From the NCBI GenBank assembly GCA_902774025.1, contig CACYGY010000029.1:1-33311 (forward strand): DNA of 33,311 nucleotides. Reading direction: 5' to 3'. Source of the stretch: an uncultured Eubacteriales bacterium (GTDB lineage Bacteria > Bacillota > Clostridia > Christensenellales > Aristaeellaceae). Position numbers and translations under genes: made by a program. Below are positions 7,997 through 16,775 of the stretch, one piece after another (the first letter of the stretch is position 1; every line of letters starts with the position of its first letter). A model generated the notes under the pieces. It saw only the letters and a list, made by a program, of their open reading frames with translations. It ran no database searches and was not told the DNA's origin.

Positions 7997-8653
7997 TCAG
8001 AATGCACCCGTGCGCACCCATTTCTCAAGCAGTTTTTCCATCTCCGCCGGGGTCTGCGCCCGGACATCCGCCAGGGCGTACTCCTCCTCCGTGCCGTAGC
8101 CGTAAGCGGCCGCCAGGGTGGGCAGGTGCTGGCCGATCCCGGCCTCCATGTCCCCTCTCCGGTCCCCCGCCAGCACGGAGCGCACCGGCTTCATCTCCTC
8201 CAGCATTTTCCCCAGCACTTCTGTTTTGCCCAGCCCCGGAATGGATGCCTGAATGCGCACAAAATATCCTTCCAGGGAAAACTGCATGACGCTGTGTTCC
8301 ACATAGTCCTTCTGGCCGTTGGAGACAATGGCCAGGTCCGCGATGCGGGAAAGGCGCTCCACGATCCCGTCCACCCCGGGGTAGAGCTTCAGGAGCACCG
8401 GAATCAGCTCCAGTTCCGCCCGTCTCCGCTCCCGGAGAAAGCGCTCCCCCTGCTCCGCGTCCAGTTCCATGATCTTCACGGACTCCTCATGGGTGGGGCC
8501 GTTGCAGGCCCGGATCCGCTCCTCCTCCACCTCCGCATGCCCGATGCGCTTCAGGGCCTGCCGGATTTCCCCCAGGCACAGGTCCATGCTGTCTCCCAGC
8601 GTGCCGTCCCAGTCGAAAAAGATCACCGGGCGCTCCGGATGCCGAACTGCCAT
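7997..8653 (-). CDS. HAD-family phosphatase (phosphoglycolate phosphatase-like)
   Basis: 218 aa. The DxD motif I is DWDGT with nucleophile Asp14 and Asp16; motif II is the Ser of IVSNGQKD; motif IV is the acidic pair in AGDRRGDMEAG. The helical cap between motifs I and II is of the C1 type seen in phosphoglycolate and sugar-phosphate phosphatases. GGAGGAG precedes the ATG. It lies 34 bp after the GtrA-like gene and 38 bp before the GH130 gene. Because of that neighbour a sugar-phosphate substrate is plausible, but family membership alone does not decide it. Confidence 0.87.
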   Translation of the reverse strand: MAVRHPERPVIFFDWDGTLGDSMDLCLGEIRQALKRIGHAEVEEERIRACNGPTHEESVKIMELDAEQGERFLRERRRAELELIPVLLKLYPGVDGIVERLSRIADLAIVSNGQKDYVEHSVMQFSLEGYFVRIQASIPGLGKTEVLGKMLEEMKPVRSVLAGDRRGDMEAGIGQHLPTLAAAYGYGTEEEYALADVRAQTPAEMEKLLEKWVRTGAF

Positions 8654-8687
8654 GTGTGTTTCTCCTCCCCCACCCGCCTGAGGCGGT

Positions 8688-9128
8688 TTATGACTGCCTT
8701 TTCACCAGCAGCCTGCGTTTGGTCAGATAGTTCCAGATCATCACCAGGATGGCGGCCACGCACTTGTTGAGCATGTACATGGTCACGGTTCTGCCGGAAA
8801 GGGTCAGGAGAACCCCGTCTTCCCCCAGCAGCCATCCCATCAGGGCCATCACCGCTTCATTCAGGGCAAGGCCCATGAGGCTGGTGATCAGAAAGCCTGC
8901 CCGGGTCCTGCCGTTTCCGCTGGCTCCCCGGAACACCCATTTCAGGCAGGCCAGATAATTCAGCGACACCGAAACCACGAAGGCCACGGCGTTGGCCAGA
9001 AGCGTGTGCAGATGCAGAGAATCCCGCAGCAGCACCAGCAGGGCGAACTCCACCAGAAAACAGGCCACGCCCGCCACTGCAAACCGGATCATCTCCGCGG
9101 TTTTCCCGCTCTCCGTTCCGTTTTTCAC
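8688..9128 (-). CDS. GtrA-like membrane protein
   Basis: 146 aa with four predicted membrane segments, the length and topology of the GtrA/DPMS family. That family is associated with flipping or handling of lipid-linked sugars for cell-surface glycosylation. Conserved features are FAVAGVACFLVEFALL in the first helix, AVAFVVSVSLNYLACLKWVF in the second and NYLTKRR near the end. The start is GTG at 9128, overlapping the dnaE stop by 4 nt (GTGA), with AGGGAGA upstream, so it is translationally coupled to dnaE. Confidence 0.87.
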   Translation of the reverse strand: MKNGTESGKTAEMIRFAVAGVACFLVEFALLVLLRDSLHLHTLLANAVAFVVSVSLNYLACLKWVFRGASGNGRTRAGFLITSLMGLALNEAVMALMGWLLGEDGVLLTLSGRTVTMYMLNKCVAAILVMIWNYLTKRRLLVKRQS

Positions 9129-12100
9129 TTTGCCGTCTCCCTGATTACCACATTCTCCTCCCCGAATTCCCGGTACAGATTCGCCATGCAGGCGGGACTG
9201 CCGTCACACCAGGCTTCCCGGTTCATGAGCAGCACGGAGGTCCTGTCATCGGCCTGCACCATATAGACGGGGATTTCCCCGGGAAAAACCCTCGTGATCT
9301 CCCGGCAGTGCTCCATTTCTTCCTTTTTCAGGCGCACGTACAGTTTTCTGGGGGAAGCTGCGGCCATCTCCCGGCATGAGGGTCTCGCGGTACCGCGCCG
9401 GGGACTCCCCTGCCACTGATCCAGGGGCTGAATCGTGTCCACCAGCAGCTTGGGATCCTCATCCTCCCTGATGGAAAGCTTTCCGGTGAGCACCACCATG
9501 TCGTCCACCTGGACCTGGCCCTGGTAGCGCTCAAACACCTTGGGAAAGACCAGGCACTCAATCTCCCCGGTGAGATCCTCCAGGGTGAGGAATCCCATGT
9601 ATCCGCCCTTCTTGGTCACCTTGCCCTTGACGGCGGTGAGAATGCCCCCCATGTGGACATTCCTTCCGTCCAGATCAAACCCGGTCTTTTCGGGGTCCAT
9701 CACCTCCGCGGTGGTGATGTCCATGTCCGACAGCCTTTCCCGCCAGTTGTCCAGGGGGTGGCCGGTGATGTAGATGCCCGTCAGTTCCCGCTCCCTGGCC
9801 AGGCGCACGGCATCGGGCAGGTCCGGGATCAGATCCGGCAGTTCATATTCGACAGGAAGCATCTCATTCCCGTCCTCTTCCTCGTCGAACATGGTGATCT
9901 GGCCCTCGGAAGACTTTCTCCGCATCTGGGCATGGCTGTCCAGCACGTCCTCATACACCGCCAGCATCTGGCTGCGTCTTGCGCCGGTTGTGTCAAAGGC
10001 GCCCACCAGGATCATGTTTTCCACGGTCTTCTTGGGGATGTTCATGTGCATGCGCTGGCAGAAATCGAAAATGTCCCGGAAGGGGCGGCGCTTCCGCTCC
10101 TCCATGATGGCCGCCACGCCGGCTTCGCCGATGCCCTTGATGGCGCCCAGTCCGAAGATGATGTCCAGTTTTCCGTCCTCCCCCGGGTGTACGGTAAACT
10201 TCCAGGCGGACTGGTTCACGTCGGGAGGCAGAACCCGGATGCCGTGGCTCCGGCAGTACTGAATGTAGGTGGCCACCTTGGGCACATTGCCGAAGGCGGA
10301 ATTGATCAGGGCCGCCATGAAGGCCGCGGGATGATACTGCTTCAGCCAGGCGGTCTGCATGGTGACCACACCGTAGGCCGCAGCGTGGGATTTGTTGAAG
10401 GCATAGGAGGCAAAGGAGATCATCTCGTCATAGATGGCGTTGGCCGCCTCCTGGGAAATGCCGTTGCGGACACAGCCGGGAATGAGAACCTTTCCGTCCT
10501 CGTCCGTCTGGCCGTACACGAAATTCTGCCGCTCCTCCTCCATGACCTTGTGCTTTTTCTTAGCCATGGCGCGGCGCACCAGGTCACTGCGCCCCAGGGT
10601 ATAGCCCGCAAGGTCCCTGACAATCTGCATCACCTGTTCCTGATACACCATGCATCCGTAGGTGACCTCCAGAATGGGCTGCAGTTCCGGGGTGATGTAT
10701 GTAATGCTCTCCGGTCTGGCCTTGCCGGCGATATAGCGGGGAATGGAATCCATGGGCCCCGGCCGGTACAGGGAAATGGCGGCGATGATATCCTCGAAGC
10801 AGGCGGGTTTCATTTCCGTCAGGAAGGAGCGCATGCCCGAGCCTTCCAGCTGGAACACGCCGTCCGTCTCCCCCTGGGAGATCATGGCGTAGACCCTCTC
10901 ATCGTCCAGGGGAATGTCCTCGGGGGTCAGCCGGATGCCCTCCACCTGTTCCACCATGTCCAGGGCATCCCGGATCACCGTCAGGGTTCTCAGGCCCAGG
11001 AAGTCCATCTTCAGCAGGCCCAGATGCTCAATGGTATCCTTGGGATACTGGGTGGTGATCACCTCATCATTGCGCTGCAGGGGCACGTACTCCACCACGG
11101 GACGGCCGCAGATGAGCACGCCGGCGGCGTGGGTGGAGGTGTTCCTGGGCATACCCTCCAGTTTGAGGGCCGTGTCGATGAGGCGCCTGACATGCTCGTC
11201 CCCCTCATAGAGGTTCATGAGCTGCGGACTGGTTTTCAGGGCCTTCTCCAGCGTCATGCCCAGCTCGTTGGGCACCGCTTTGGCCACCACGTCCGTCTCC
11301 TGATAGCTCATGCCCAGCACCCGGCCCACGTCCCGGACCACGCCCCGGGCGGCCATGGTGCCGAAGGTGATGATCTGGCACACGTGGTCGTGGCCGTATT
11401 TCCGGGCCACATAGTCAATGACCTCCTGCCGCCGCTCATAGCAGAAGTCCACGTCGATATCCGGCATGGAAACCCGCTCCGGGTTCAGGAAGCGCTCGAA
11501 AAGGAGCTGGTATTTCAGGGGATCCAGCATGGTGATCCCCAGGGAATAGGCCACAATGGAGCCGGCGCCGCTGCCCCGTCCGGGGCCCACCATGATGCCC
11601 TGGGATTTGGCGTAGTGAATGAAGTCCCAGACAATGAGGAAGTAATCCACAAAGCCCATGGAGGAGATGGTGTCCAGTTCATAGCGCATGCGCAGGTAGG
11701 GCTCATCCCCCTCCGCCGAGGCGGGATAGAGGCGCTTCATCCCCTCCAGGCACAGGCGGGTCAGCATTTCCAGGGAGGTTTCCCCGGTTTCAATGGGATA
11801 ATGGGGCAGACGGGTTTTGCCGAACTCAAATTCCACATGGCATCTTTCGGCAATCCTGGTGGTATTCTCCAGAGCGTCGGGGACGTTGGGGAAGAGCTCG
11901 CGCATCTCCGCCTCGCTCTTGACATAGAGCTGGCGCGTTTCCATGCGCATCCGGGTCTCATCCTCAAGGGTTTTCCCCGTCTGAATGCACATGAGCACGT
12001 CCTGGGCGTCCGCGTCCTCCTCCCTCAGATAATGGCAGTCGTTGGTGGCCACCAGGGGCACTTTCATATCCCGGGCCAGTTTGACCAGTCTGGGCAGCAC

Positions 12101-12646
12101 GGTTTTCTCTTCCCTGAGGCCGTGGTCCATGATCTCAATATAGAAATTGTTCTCGCCGAAAAGGGCCCGCATGTCCCGGACATAGGCCCGGGCATCCTCA
12201 TCCCGGCCGTCCAGAAGCGCCCGGGGCAGTTCCCCGGACAGGCAGGCGGTCAGGCAGATCAGGCCCTCATGATGGTCCTCCAGCATGTTCCGGTCGATCC
12301 GGGGCCGGTAGTAATAACCGTTGATGAAGGCTTCCGAAATCAGATACATCAGGTTCTGGTAACCCTGATTGTTTTCACACAGAAGAATCAGGTGGGACAT
12401 GTCCCGGCCCTGGGGGGATTTGTCCAGATGATCCCGGGTCACGTAGGCCTCCACGCCGATAATGGGCCGGATCCCCGCCTCATTCATGGCGGTATAGAAA
12501 TCCACACATCCGTACATGACGCCGTGGTCCGTGATGGCGCAGCTGTCCATCCCCAATTCCTTCAGGCGCTCCACCAGGGCGGGAATGCGGCAGGCGCCGT
12601 CCAGAAGGCTGTATTCCGTATGCAGATGCAGGTGCGTAAAGGCCAT
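9125..12646 (-). CDS. dnaE: DNA polymerase III subunit alpha, DnaE type
   Basis: Catalytic C-family replicative polymerase, 1173 aa, full length for a DnaE. The N-terminal PHP domain starts FTHLHLHTEYSLLDGACR with the metal-binding HLH pattern. The palm carries the catalytic aspartates in MPDIDVDFCYERR (about residues 394-406) and GPGRGSGAGSIVAYSLGI just upstream. KSHAAAYGVVTMQTAWLK belongs to the fingers region. Near residues 995-1040 an OB-fold segment follows VHMGGILTAVKGKVT. In Clostridia DnaE usually works beside PolC, extending primers. It has its own promoter, is divergent from the MATE gene, and heads the run of minus-strand genes down to 5997. Confidence 0.97.
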   Translation of the reverse strand: MAFTHLHLHTEYSLLDGACRIPALVERLKELGMDSCAITDHGVMYGCVDFYTAMNEAGIRPIIGVEAYVTRDHLDKSPQGRDMSHLILLCENNQGYQNLMYLISEAFINGYYYRPRIDRNMLEDHHEGLICLTACLSGELPRALLDGRDEDARAYVRDMRALFGENNFYIEIMDHGLREEKTVLPRLVKLARDMKVPLVATNDCHYLREEDADAQDVLMCIQTGKTLEDETRMRMETRQLYVKSEAEMRELFPNVPDALENTTRIAERCHVEFEFGKTRLPHYPIETGETSLEMLTRLCLEGMKRLYPASAEGDEPYLRMRYELDTISSMGFVDYFLIVWDFIHYAKSQGIMVGPGRGSGAGSIVAYSLGITMLDPLKYQLLFERFLNPERVSMPDIDVDFCYERRQEVIDYVARKYGHDHVCQIITFGTMAARGVVRDVGRVLGMSYQETDVVAKAVPNELGMTLEKALKTSPQLMNLYEGDEHVRRLIDTALKLEGMPRNTSTHAAGVLICGRPVVEYVPLQRNDEVITTQYPKDTIEHLGLLKMDFLGLRTLTVIRDALDMVEQVEGIRLTPEDIPLDDERVYAMISQGETDGVFQLEGSGMRSFLTEMKPACFEDIIAAISLYRPGPMDSIPRYIAGKARPESITYITPELQPILEVTYGCMVYQEQVMQIVRDLAGYTLGRSDLVRRAMAKKKHKVMEEERQNFVYGQTDEDGKVLIPGCVRNGISQEAANAIYDEMISFASYAFNKSHAAAYGVVTMQTAWLKQYHPAAFMAALINSAFGNVPKVATYIQYCRSHGIRVLPPDVNQSAWKFTVHPGEDGKLDIIFGLGAIKGIGEAGVAAIMEERKRRPFRDIFDFCQRMHMNIPKKTVENMILVGAFDTTGARRSQMLAVYEDVLDSHAQMRRKSSEGQITMFDEEEDGNEMLPVEYELPDLIPDLPDAVRLARERELTGIYITGHPLDNWRERLSDMDITTAEVMDPEKTGFDLDGRNVHMGGILTAVKGKVTKKGGYMGFLTLEDLTGEIECLVFPKVFERYQGQVQVDDMVVLTGKLSIREDEDPKLLVDTIQPLDQWQGSPRRGTARPSCREMAAASPRKLYVRLKKEEMEHCREITRVFPGEIPVYMVQADDRTSVLLMNREAWCDGSPACMANLYREFGEENVVIRETAK

Positions 12647-12678
12647 CTTTCTTCGTCCCTCCCCCGTCAGTCCCTGCC

Positions 12679-12707
12679 ATTATATCCGCTTGAAATGAGC
12701 CTTGCAA
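12679..12707 (-). promoter_or_regulatory. dnaE promoter
   Basis: On the minus strand TTGCAA (12707-12702) and TATAAT (12684-12679) are exactly 17 bp apart, about 33 bp before the dnaE ATG. This near-consensus promoter probably also drives the downstream gtrA-like, HAD, GH130 and DUF4434 genes. Confidence 0.75.
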
Positions 12708-12726
12708 GGATGCGCCTGAGAGGGGC

Positions 12727-12754
12727 TTGCTTTGTCCCAAGGACATGATATACT
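12727..12754 (+). promoter_or_regulatory. MATE exporter promoter
   Basis: TTGCTT (12727-12732) and TATACT (12749-12754) are 16 bp apart, 40 bp upstream of the chosen ATG. It lies back to back with the dnaE promoter, the two -35 boxes being 19 bp apart. Confidence 0.65.
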
Positions 12755-12794
12755 CCGCCTGCGCTTTCATGCCCTGACGGAGGAGGTCGATGAC

Positions 12795-14165
12795 ATGGAG
12801 AAACTGCGGGGGCACCTGAACCGTGAACTGACCAGCGATCTGTTCACCTGGGACGAAATGAAAAAGATGCTGATCACGCTTCTGCTGGATCAGTTCTGCA
12901 TCAATCTTCTGGGACTCCTGTCCACCTCCCTGGTTTCCTCCGTCGGCCCCGCGGCCATTGCCGCCGTGTCCATGGTGGGCACCATCAACAACATGGTCTC
13001 CCTGGTCTTCACTTCCCTGGCCAGCGGCGGCGGCATTGTGGTGGCCCGGGCCAAGGGCCGGGGGGACGCGCTGGAAATCCGGCGGACCATCGGCGAGGTC
13101 ATTGCCCTGTGCGGCCTGAGCAGCATCTTCCTCTCGGGATTCCTGTACGGTCTGGCGCCGGTTCTGGTGAACACCCTCTACCCTTCCGTGGAAGCTCAGG
13201 TGACGGAATACGGCATTGAATACATGCGCCTCATGGCCATTTCCTTCCTTCCCTACTCTGTCTTCTGCGCCATCTTCAATATTTTCCGGAACCTGGGAGA
13301 TACCCGTTCCGGCCTGTTCCTCACCCTGGTGATCAATATTGTCCACCTGCTCCTGAGCCTTCTGTTCATCAACGGCATGGGCCTCGGGGTCACCGGTTCC
13401 GGTTACTCCTACATCTTCGCCCGCATCATCGGTATGGCGGTGGCCCTCCTGTGGATCCTGAAGGTCCATAACCCTTACGCCGTGCGTCTCACGCATTTCT
13501 TCCGCTTCAGCCGCCATGTGACCCATGAGATCATGCAGCTGGGACTGCCCATGATTCTGGAAAGCCTTCTGATCCAGGGCGGCATGCTCCTGGTGCAGGT
13601 CTATCTGGCCCGCCTCACCACCGAGGACATGGCCGCCCACGCGGTGGCCGGAGCCCTCTACAATCTCTTCCAGTCTCCCACCGGGGCTCTGACGCCTCTG
13701 CTGGGCACGGTGTGCGGTCAGTGTTTCGGTGCCGGGCAGCTTGATCTCATGAAGCATTACGCCCGGAAAATCAACAGCCTGGGAAGGTTCGTGATCCTCT
13801 TCATGGATCTGGCCCTTCTGCCGCTTCTGCCCCTCATGCTCCGGCTGTACAACGCCTCCCCCGGAAGCTATTCCACCATTCTCACGGCACTGGGCATCGG
13901 TGTGGCTTCCACCATCCTCCTGTGGGGAGACGCCTATCTCAACGCCATGCTCCTCAGGGTTACGGGAGACGGCATGTACACGAGCATTGTGGCCTTCATC
14001 ACCCTGTTCCTGGGGCGGTGCCTGTGCGGCTATCTCCTGGCGCTTCCCCTGGGTCTGAGATGCATAGGCATCTGGATCGGACTGGCCATTGAGCATCTTC
14101 TGCGGGCCGTCATCTTCCGTCTTCGTCTCCGGGGCAGCCGGTGGCTTCATGTTTCCCAGGCCTGA
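12795..14165 (+). CDS. MATE-family efflux transporter
   Basis: 456-aa membrane protein with about 12 hydrophobic helices in two similar halves, as in the MATE/DinF multidrug and toxin exporters that use Na+ or H+ gradients. Family features include LLGLLSTSLVSSVGPAAIA in helix 1-2, FRNLGDTRSGL at the middle of the first half and QSPTGALTPLLGTVCGQCFG in the second half. An upstream in-frame ATG at 12732 lies inside the promoter, so the ATG at 12795 with GGAGGAGG is the true start. The substrate is unknown. It is single-cistron and closed by a terminator at 14260. Confidence 0.93.
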   Translation: MEKLRGHLNRELTSDLFTWDEMKKMLITLLLDQFCINLLGLLSTSLVSSVGPAAIAAVSMVGTINNMVSLVFTSLASGGGIVVARAKGRGDALEIRRTIGEVIALCGLSSIFLSGFLYGLAPVLVNTLYPSVEAQVTEYGIEYMRLMAISFLPYSVFCAIFNIFRNLGDTRSGLFLTLVINIVHLLLSLLFINGMGLGVTGSGYSYIFARIIGMAVALLWILKVHNPYAVRLTHFFRFSRHVTHEIMQLGLPMILESLLIQGGMLLVQVYLARLTTEDMAAHAVAGALYNLFQSPTGALTPLLGTVCGQCFGAGQLDLMKHYARKINSLGRFVILFMDLALLPLLPLMLRLYNASPGSYSTILTALGIGVASTILLWGDAYLNAMLLRVTGDGMYTSIVAFITLFLGRCLCGYLLALPLGLRCIGIWIGLAIEHLLRAVIFRLRLRGSRWLHVSQA

Positions 14166-14259
14166 TGGAAGAAAATGGTGGAACAGGAAATGTCCAGGGG
14201 ACGGATGAAGACGCTCCGCGCGTGTCCCCGCAGGACGATCTGATGATGTGATCCTGAAA

Positions 14260-14293
14260 AAAGGACAGAAAGAATTCATTCTTCCTGTCCTTT
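14260..14293. terminator. Bidirectional terminator between convergent genes
   Basis: A long hairpin (AAAGGACAG, mismatch, AAGAAT, loop TC, ATTCTT, mismatch, CTGTCCTTT) is flanked by a run of six T on the minus strand and by TTTCTTT on the plus strand. It sits between the MATE stop (14165) and the end of the convergent ATPase pseudogene (14384). Confidence 0.82.
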
Positions 14294-14383
14294 CTTTCCG
14301 TGTATTCAGCAGGCCGTGACCGTGGGTGAAGACCTGGCCGTACGGACGGCTGCCATTTTCGGCTTCCCGTATCCTTCCCCGCA

Positions 14384-15807
14384 TCAATGCCTTCCCGGCG
14401 AAAAGACATCCACCAGAAGAATGCCGGGATTTCCGGCGGCTTCATCCCTGAGACCTTTCGAGAAGCCGGAAGGATTGAATATGACATAACTGCTGCAGGA
14501 ATACCCGGTTTTTGCCTCCAGTGCCCGGGCTTTTTCCTGTAATGCGTGCAGAACGGTCAGGCCCTTTTCTGCTGCAGAATACCTGCACTCGCCTATGATC
14601 ATGTTCCCGCCGGCCGAATCAATGCCGAGGATATCCACTTCCCCGCATACCGGCCCCCAGTACCTGCCCAGCCTGTCAAACCGGAAAATCCACAGATCCA
14701 TGGATGAGAACATCCACTTTTTTTCTCTGCACAGGTCTTCATAGACAGATGAAACACAGTTGTGAACAAGCCTTTTTCATATCTGCTCCATCACATGTGC
14801 TTTTTCGCCCCGTTCCAGAAATGCTCTGTAAGGATAGACAAACTGAAACCAGAAGGTGAAATAGTGATCTGTAATGCGGTAAAGACCGCTTTTGCATTTT
14901 TCCGGATTGTTTTCCGTAACCGGAACCTCACGTTCCACCTGGTCCAGATCCATCAGCGTCTTCAGATATTTGGGGACGTTTGTCTGCTTCACACCAAGCC
15001 GTGCGGCAATCTCAGACCGTTTTCGGCAGCCCGATGCAATCACCTGGGTCAGAGAGAAAAGCTGCCAATCTCCGATACTTCATTCTGCAGAAGAAAACAG
15101 GGTTCTTCATACAGGTATCCCTGCGGATTGAATACATGCTGATCGATACCGTCCTCGACGCTCCGGCAGTCGCTGAAGGTTTCCATGTACATCGGAACAC
15201 CGCCCGTAACGGCATAGAACGGAATCAGTTCCTTTTCGCCTTTTCCCGGATAAAAGAGCGGATACTCCGGAAAACGGATCTGCCTTAACCGGATCTGTGC
15301 AGTGCGCCTGCCATAGAGCGGGCTTGAGTAATCCAGTGTCTGCTGCTTCATCAGCGGAATATAAGAACCGCAAAGAATCAGCATAATATTGGCATCCTTC
15401 AATACGGTATCCCATATCTTCTGCATCACCGACGGAAAGGCAGGACTGGATTTGCCGATAAACTGGAATTCATCCATTACGACGATTTTTCGTTCTGCCG
15501 TTGTATACTCTGAAAAGAGTTTAAAGATCGTAAGCCAGTCCGCATCCACAGTCTTCAGCGGCTCATTTCCGATCAGATCTGCCACCTGACCGCGGAAAAC
15601 CTTGCGGTTCTGTTCTTCAGATTCCTGCGTCGCCAGAAAATACAGACTGCATCCTCTGTGACGGGAAAGGAATTCGTTCACCAGTGCCGTTTTCCCGATT
15701 CTGCGCCGTCCATATATGATGACGAATGAAGCCGCCGCCCTGGCAGATTCTTTTTCCAGCGTTGTCAGTTCTTCGGCTCTGCCAAAGAATGGTTTTTCAT
15801 TCGACAT
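14384..15807 (-). pseudogene. Broken archaeal-type AAA ATPase with C-terminal DUF234
   Basis: The joined frames give a nearly complete ATPase of about 474 aa. Walker A is GRRRIGKT, Walker B is IVVMDEFQF, then GSYIPLM and GGVPMYMETF. A winged helix follows (KRSEIAARLGVKQTNVPKYL), and a DUF234 nuclease-like end has CGEVDILGID and IIGECRY. Two lesions break it: extra bases in a short AG/CT repeat at 15051-15056 shift the frame just before the winged helix, and an in-frame TGA lies at 14777-14779; the frame after the TGA stays open to 14384. The start is the ATG at 15807 behind GGGAGG. The promoter is intact and palindromic. Such ATPases are widespread in gut bacteria; their role is unsettled. 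Confidence 0.82.
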
Positions 15808-15835
15808 GGACGCGCCTCCCATCCCTCCTCCCGAG

Positions 15836-15863
15836 ATTATACTTTCGAGTATAATAATTCCAA
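15836..15863 (-). promoter_or_regulatory. Promoter with overlapping perfect palindrome, upstream of the ATPase pseudogene
   Basis: On the minus strand TTGGAA (15863-15858) and TATAAT (15841-15836) are 16 bp apart. A perfect palindrome with 8-bp arms, ATTATACT-TTCG-AGTATAAT (15836-15855), covers the -10 box and most of the spacer, as an operator would. A second, shorter inverted repeat (AATAAT at 15853-15858, ATTATT at 15866-15871) adjoins it. No repressor gene is adjacent, so self-control by the ATPase's own winged helix is a guess. Confidence 0.6.
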
Positions 15864-15871
15864 GTATTATT

Positions 15872-16734
15872 TACTCCCCTTTGCTCTTTTCCTGAGATAC
15901 CGGTGGAATACGCCAGTTCATTCATCATGAATACGAGTCCCCGAGGAAAAACAGTTCCTCCGGTTCATCCGTGAAAAATGACACTCAGCACACACATTCC
16001 CGTCAGAACAGGATACAATCGTCAGCTATACAGGAAGCTCTTGTTGGAACCTTGTTAAATGAAGCTTCCAGCAAGGTTCCCTGATCCCCAGAAAAGCCCG
16101 TAAAACCGGGCGGATTGTCATATACCTTACGGGAATCCTGCAGGAACCTTGTTGGAATCTTGTTGTAATTTGCAGCTTCAAACAAGCCCGGCAAATCCCT
16201 GAGACCGCTTTGAAGGAGTGCCGCCAGTCATCCCCTTCGCACCTGCAGCCCGTTTCCGTGACAGTCTGATCGATGATCCGGTCGGACAATTCCCCGGCCT
16301 TTTCAATCAAATTCGATCCCTTGAAAACAGCATGTCATATGGGTACACTTAATCTCCACCGGTGAACAGGCGCATCGGACGATCCTCAGAGAGGGTACCG
16401 TGAAAGAACACAACCGTACGTGCCGGACATCGCGGTGGATGCCTTCGCGGAGCCCTTGATGAACGTATTCGTGAACCTGTCCTCATGATCGCATCAGCGC
16501 TCGAACCCGGGACTCATTTCATTCCATTGTACAGCGGGATCACGAATCATCGGCGCCAGCCAGGGAAAAAATAGCCGGGTTTGCCGCAAGGCAGGAACGG
16601 CCGGTAAAGGAAAGAAATCTTCCTCTGTCGAAAGAGGAGATGGCCCGGCTGCGTACCGAACGGAAGGACGGGACCGGGAAACCGGATCGGCTTCTGCTGT
16701 CGCTACAGGCAAAGGAAAGTCCCCTGACAACCTG
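15872..16734. other. About 860-bp region without a recognised gene
   Basis: No frame here is convincing. The minus-strand frame 16310-16026 (94 codons) has no ribosome binding site and its second half is built from the 16031-16195 repeat. On the plus strand, short open stretches near 16450-16570 and 16590-16710 look vaguely coding but carry stops and no family signature, so they may be the remains of a gene replaced by the MazG operon. Confidence 0.4.
16031..16190. repeat. Two imperfect direct repeats of about 48 bp built from an 11-bp unit
   Basis: Copies start at 16031 and 16141 (110 bp apart) and share CAGGAAxCT, then TTGTTGGAAxCTTGTT, then GCTTC and CAAG. A smaller unit close to CTTGTTGGAAT recurs inside both. 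In the first copy GGAACCTTG (16046-16054) pairs with CAAGGTTCC (16072-16080) as a perfect 9-bp hairpin; the second copy has lost this pairing. The origin is unknown. Confidence 0.6.
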
Positions 16735-16756
16735 ACCGATGTTTGATCGGTATAAT
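16735..16756 (+). promoter_or_regulatory. Putative operator and -10 box of the MazG/GIY-YIG-DUF2075 operon
   Basis: A perfect inverted repeat, ACCGAT (16735-16740) and ATCGGT (16746-16751) around GTTTG, abuts and overlaps by one base a consensus TATAAT (16751-16756). No good -35 hexamer stands 16-18 bp upstream. The GTG start lies 20 nt after the TATAAT, giving a very short leader. The arrangement suggests that a bound factor controls this promoter. Confidence 0.5.
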
Positions 16757-16775
16757 AAGGAAGGAGCAGTGCTCA

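Noticed and set aside
9653..12748. 1031-codon plus-strand open frame opposite dnaE
   Set aside because: It is a shadow of dnaE on the other strand, with no domain and no ribosome binding site; such long antisense frames are usual in GC-rich coding DNA.
12480..14387. 635-codon minus-strand frame opposite the MATE gene
   Set aside because: Low-complexity Glu/Gly/His/Gln-rich shadow product; the plus-strand MATE protein has motifs, promoter and ribosome binding site.
16031..16190. CRISPR array
   Set aside because: Only two imperfect copies with different internal lengths, no regular spacers and no cas genes in the window.
16494..16730. 78-codon minus-strand frame upstream of the MazG gene
   Set aside because: No ribosome binding site, no motif, and it would run into the ATPase-side repeat region without a promoter.
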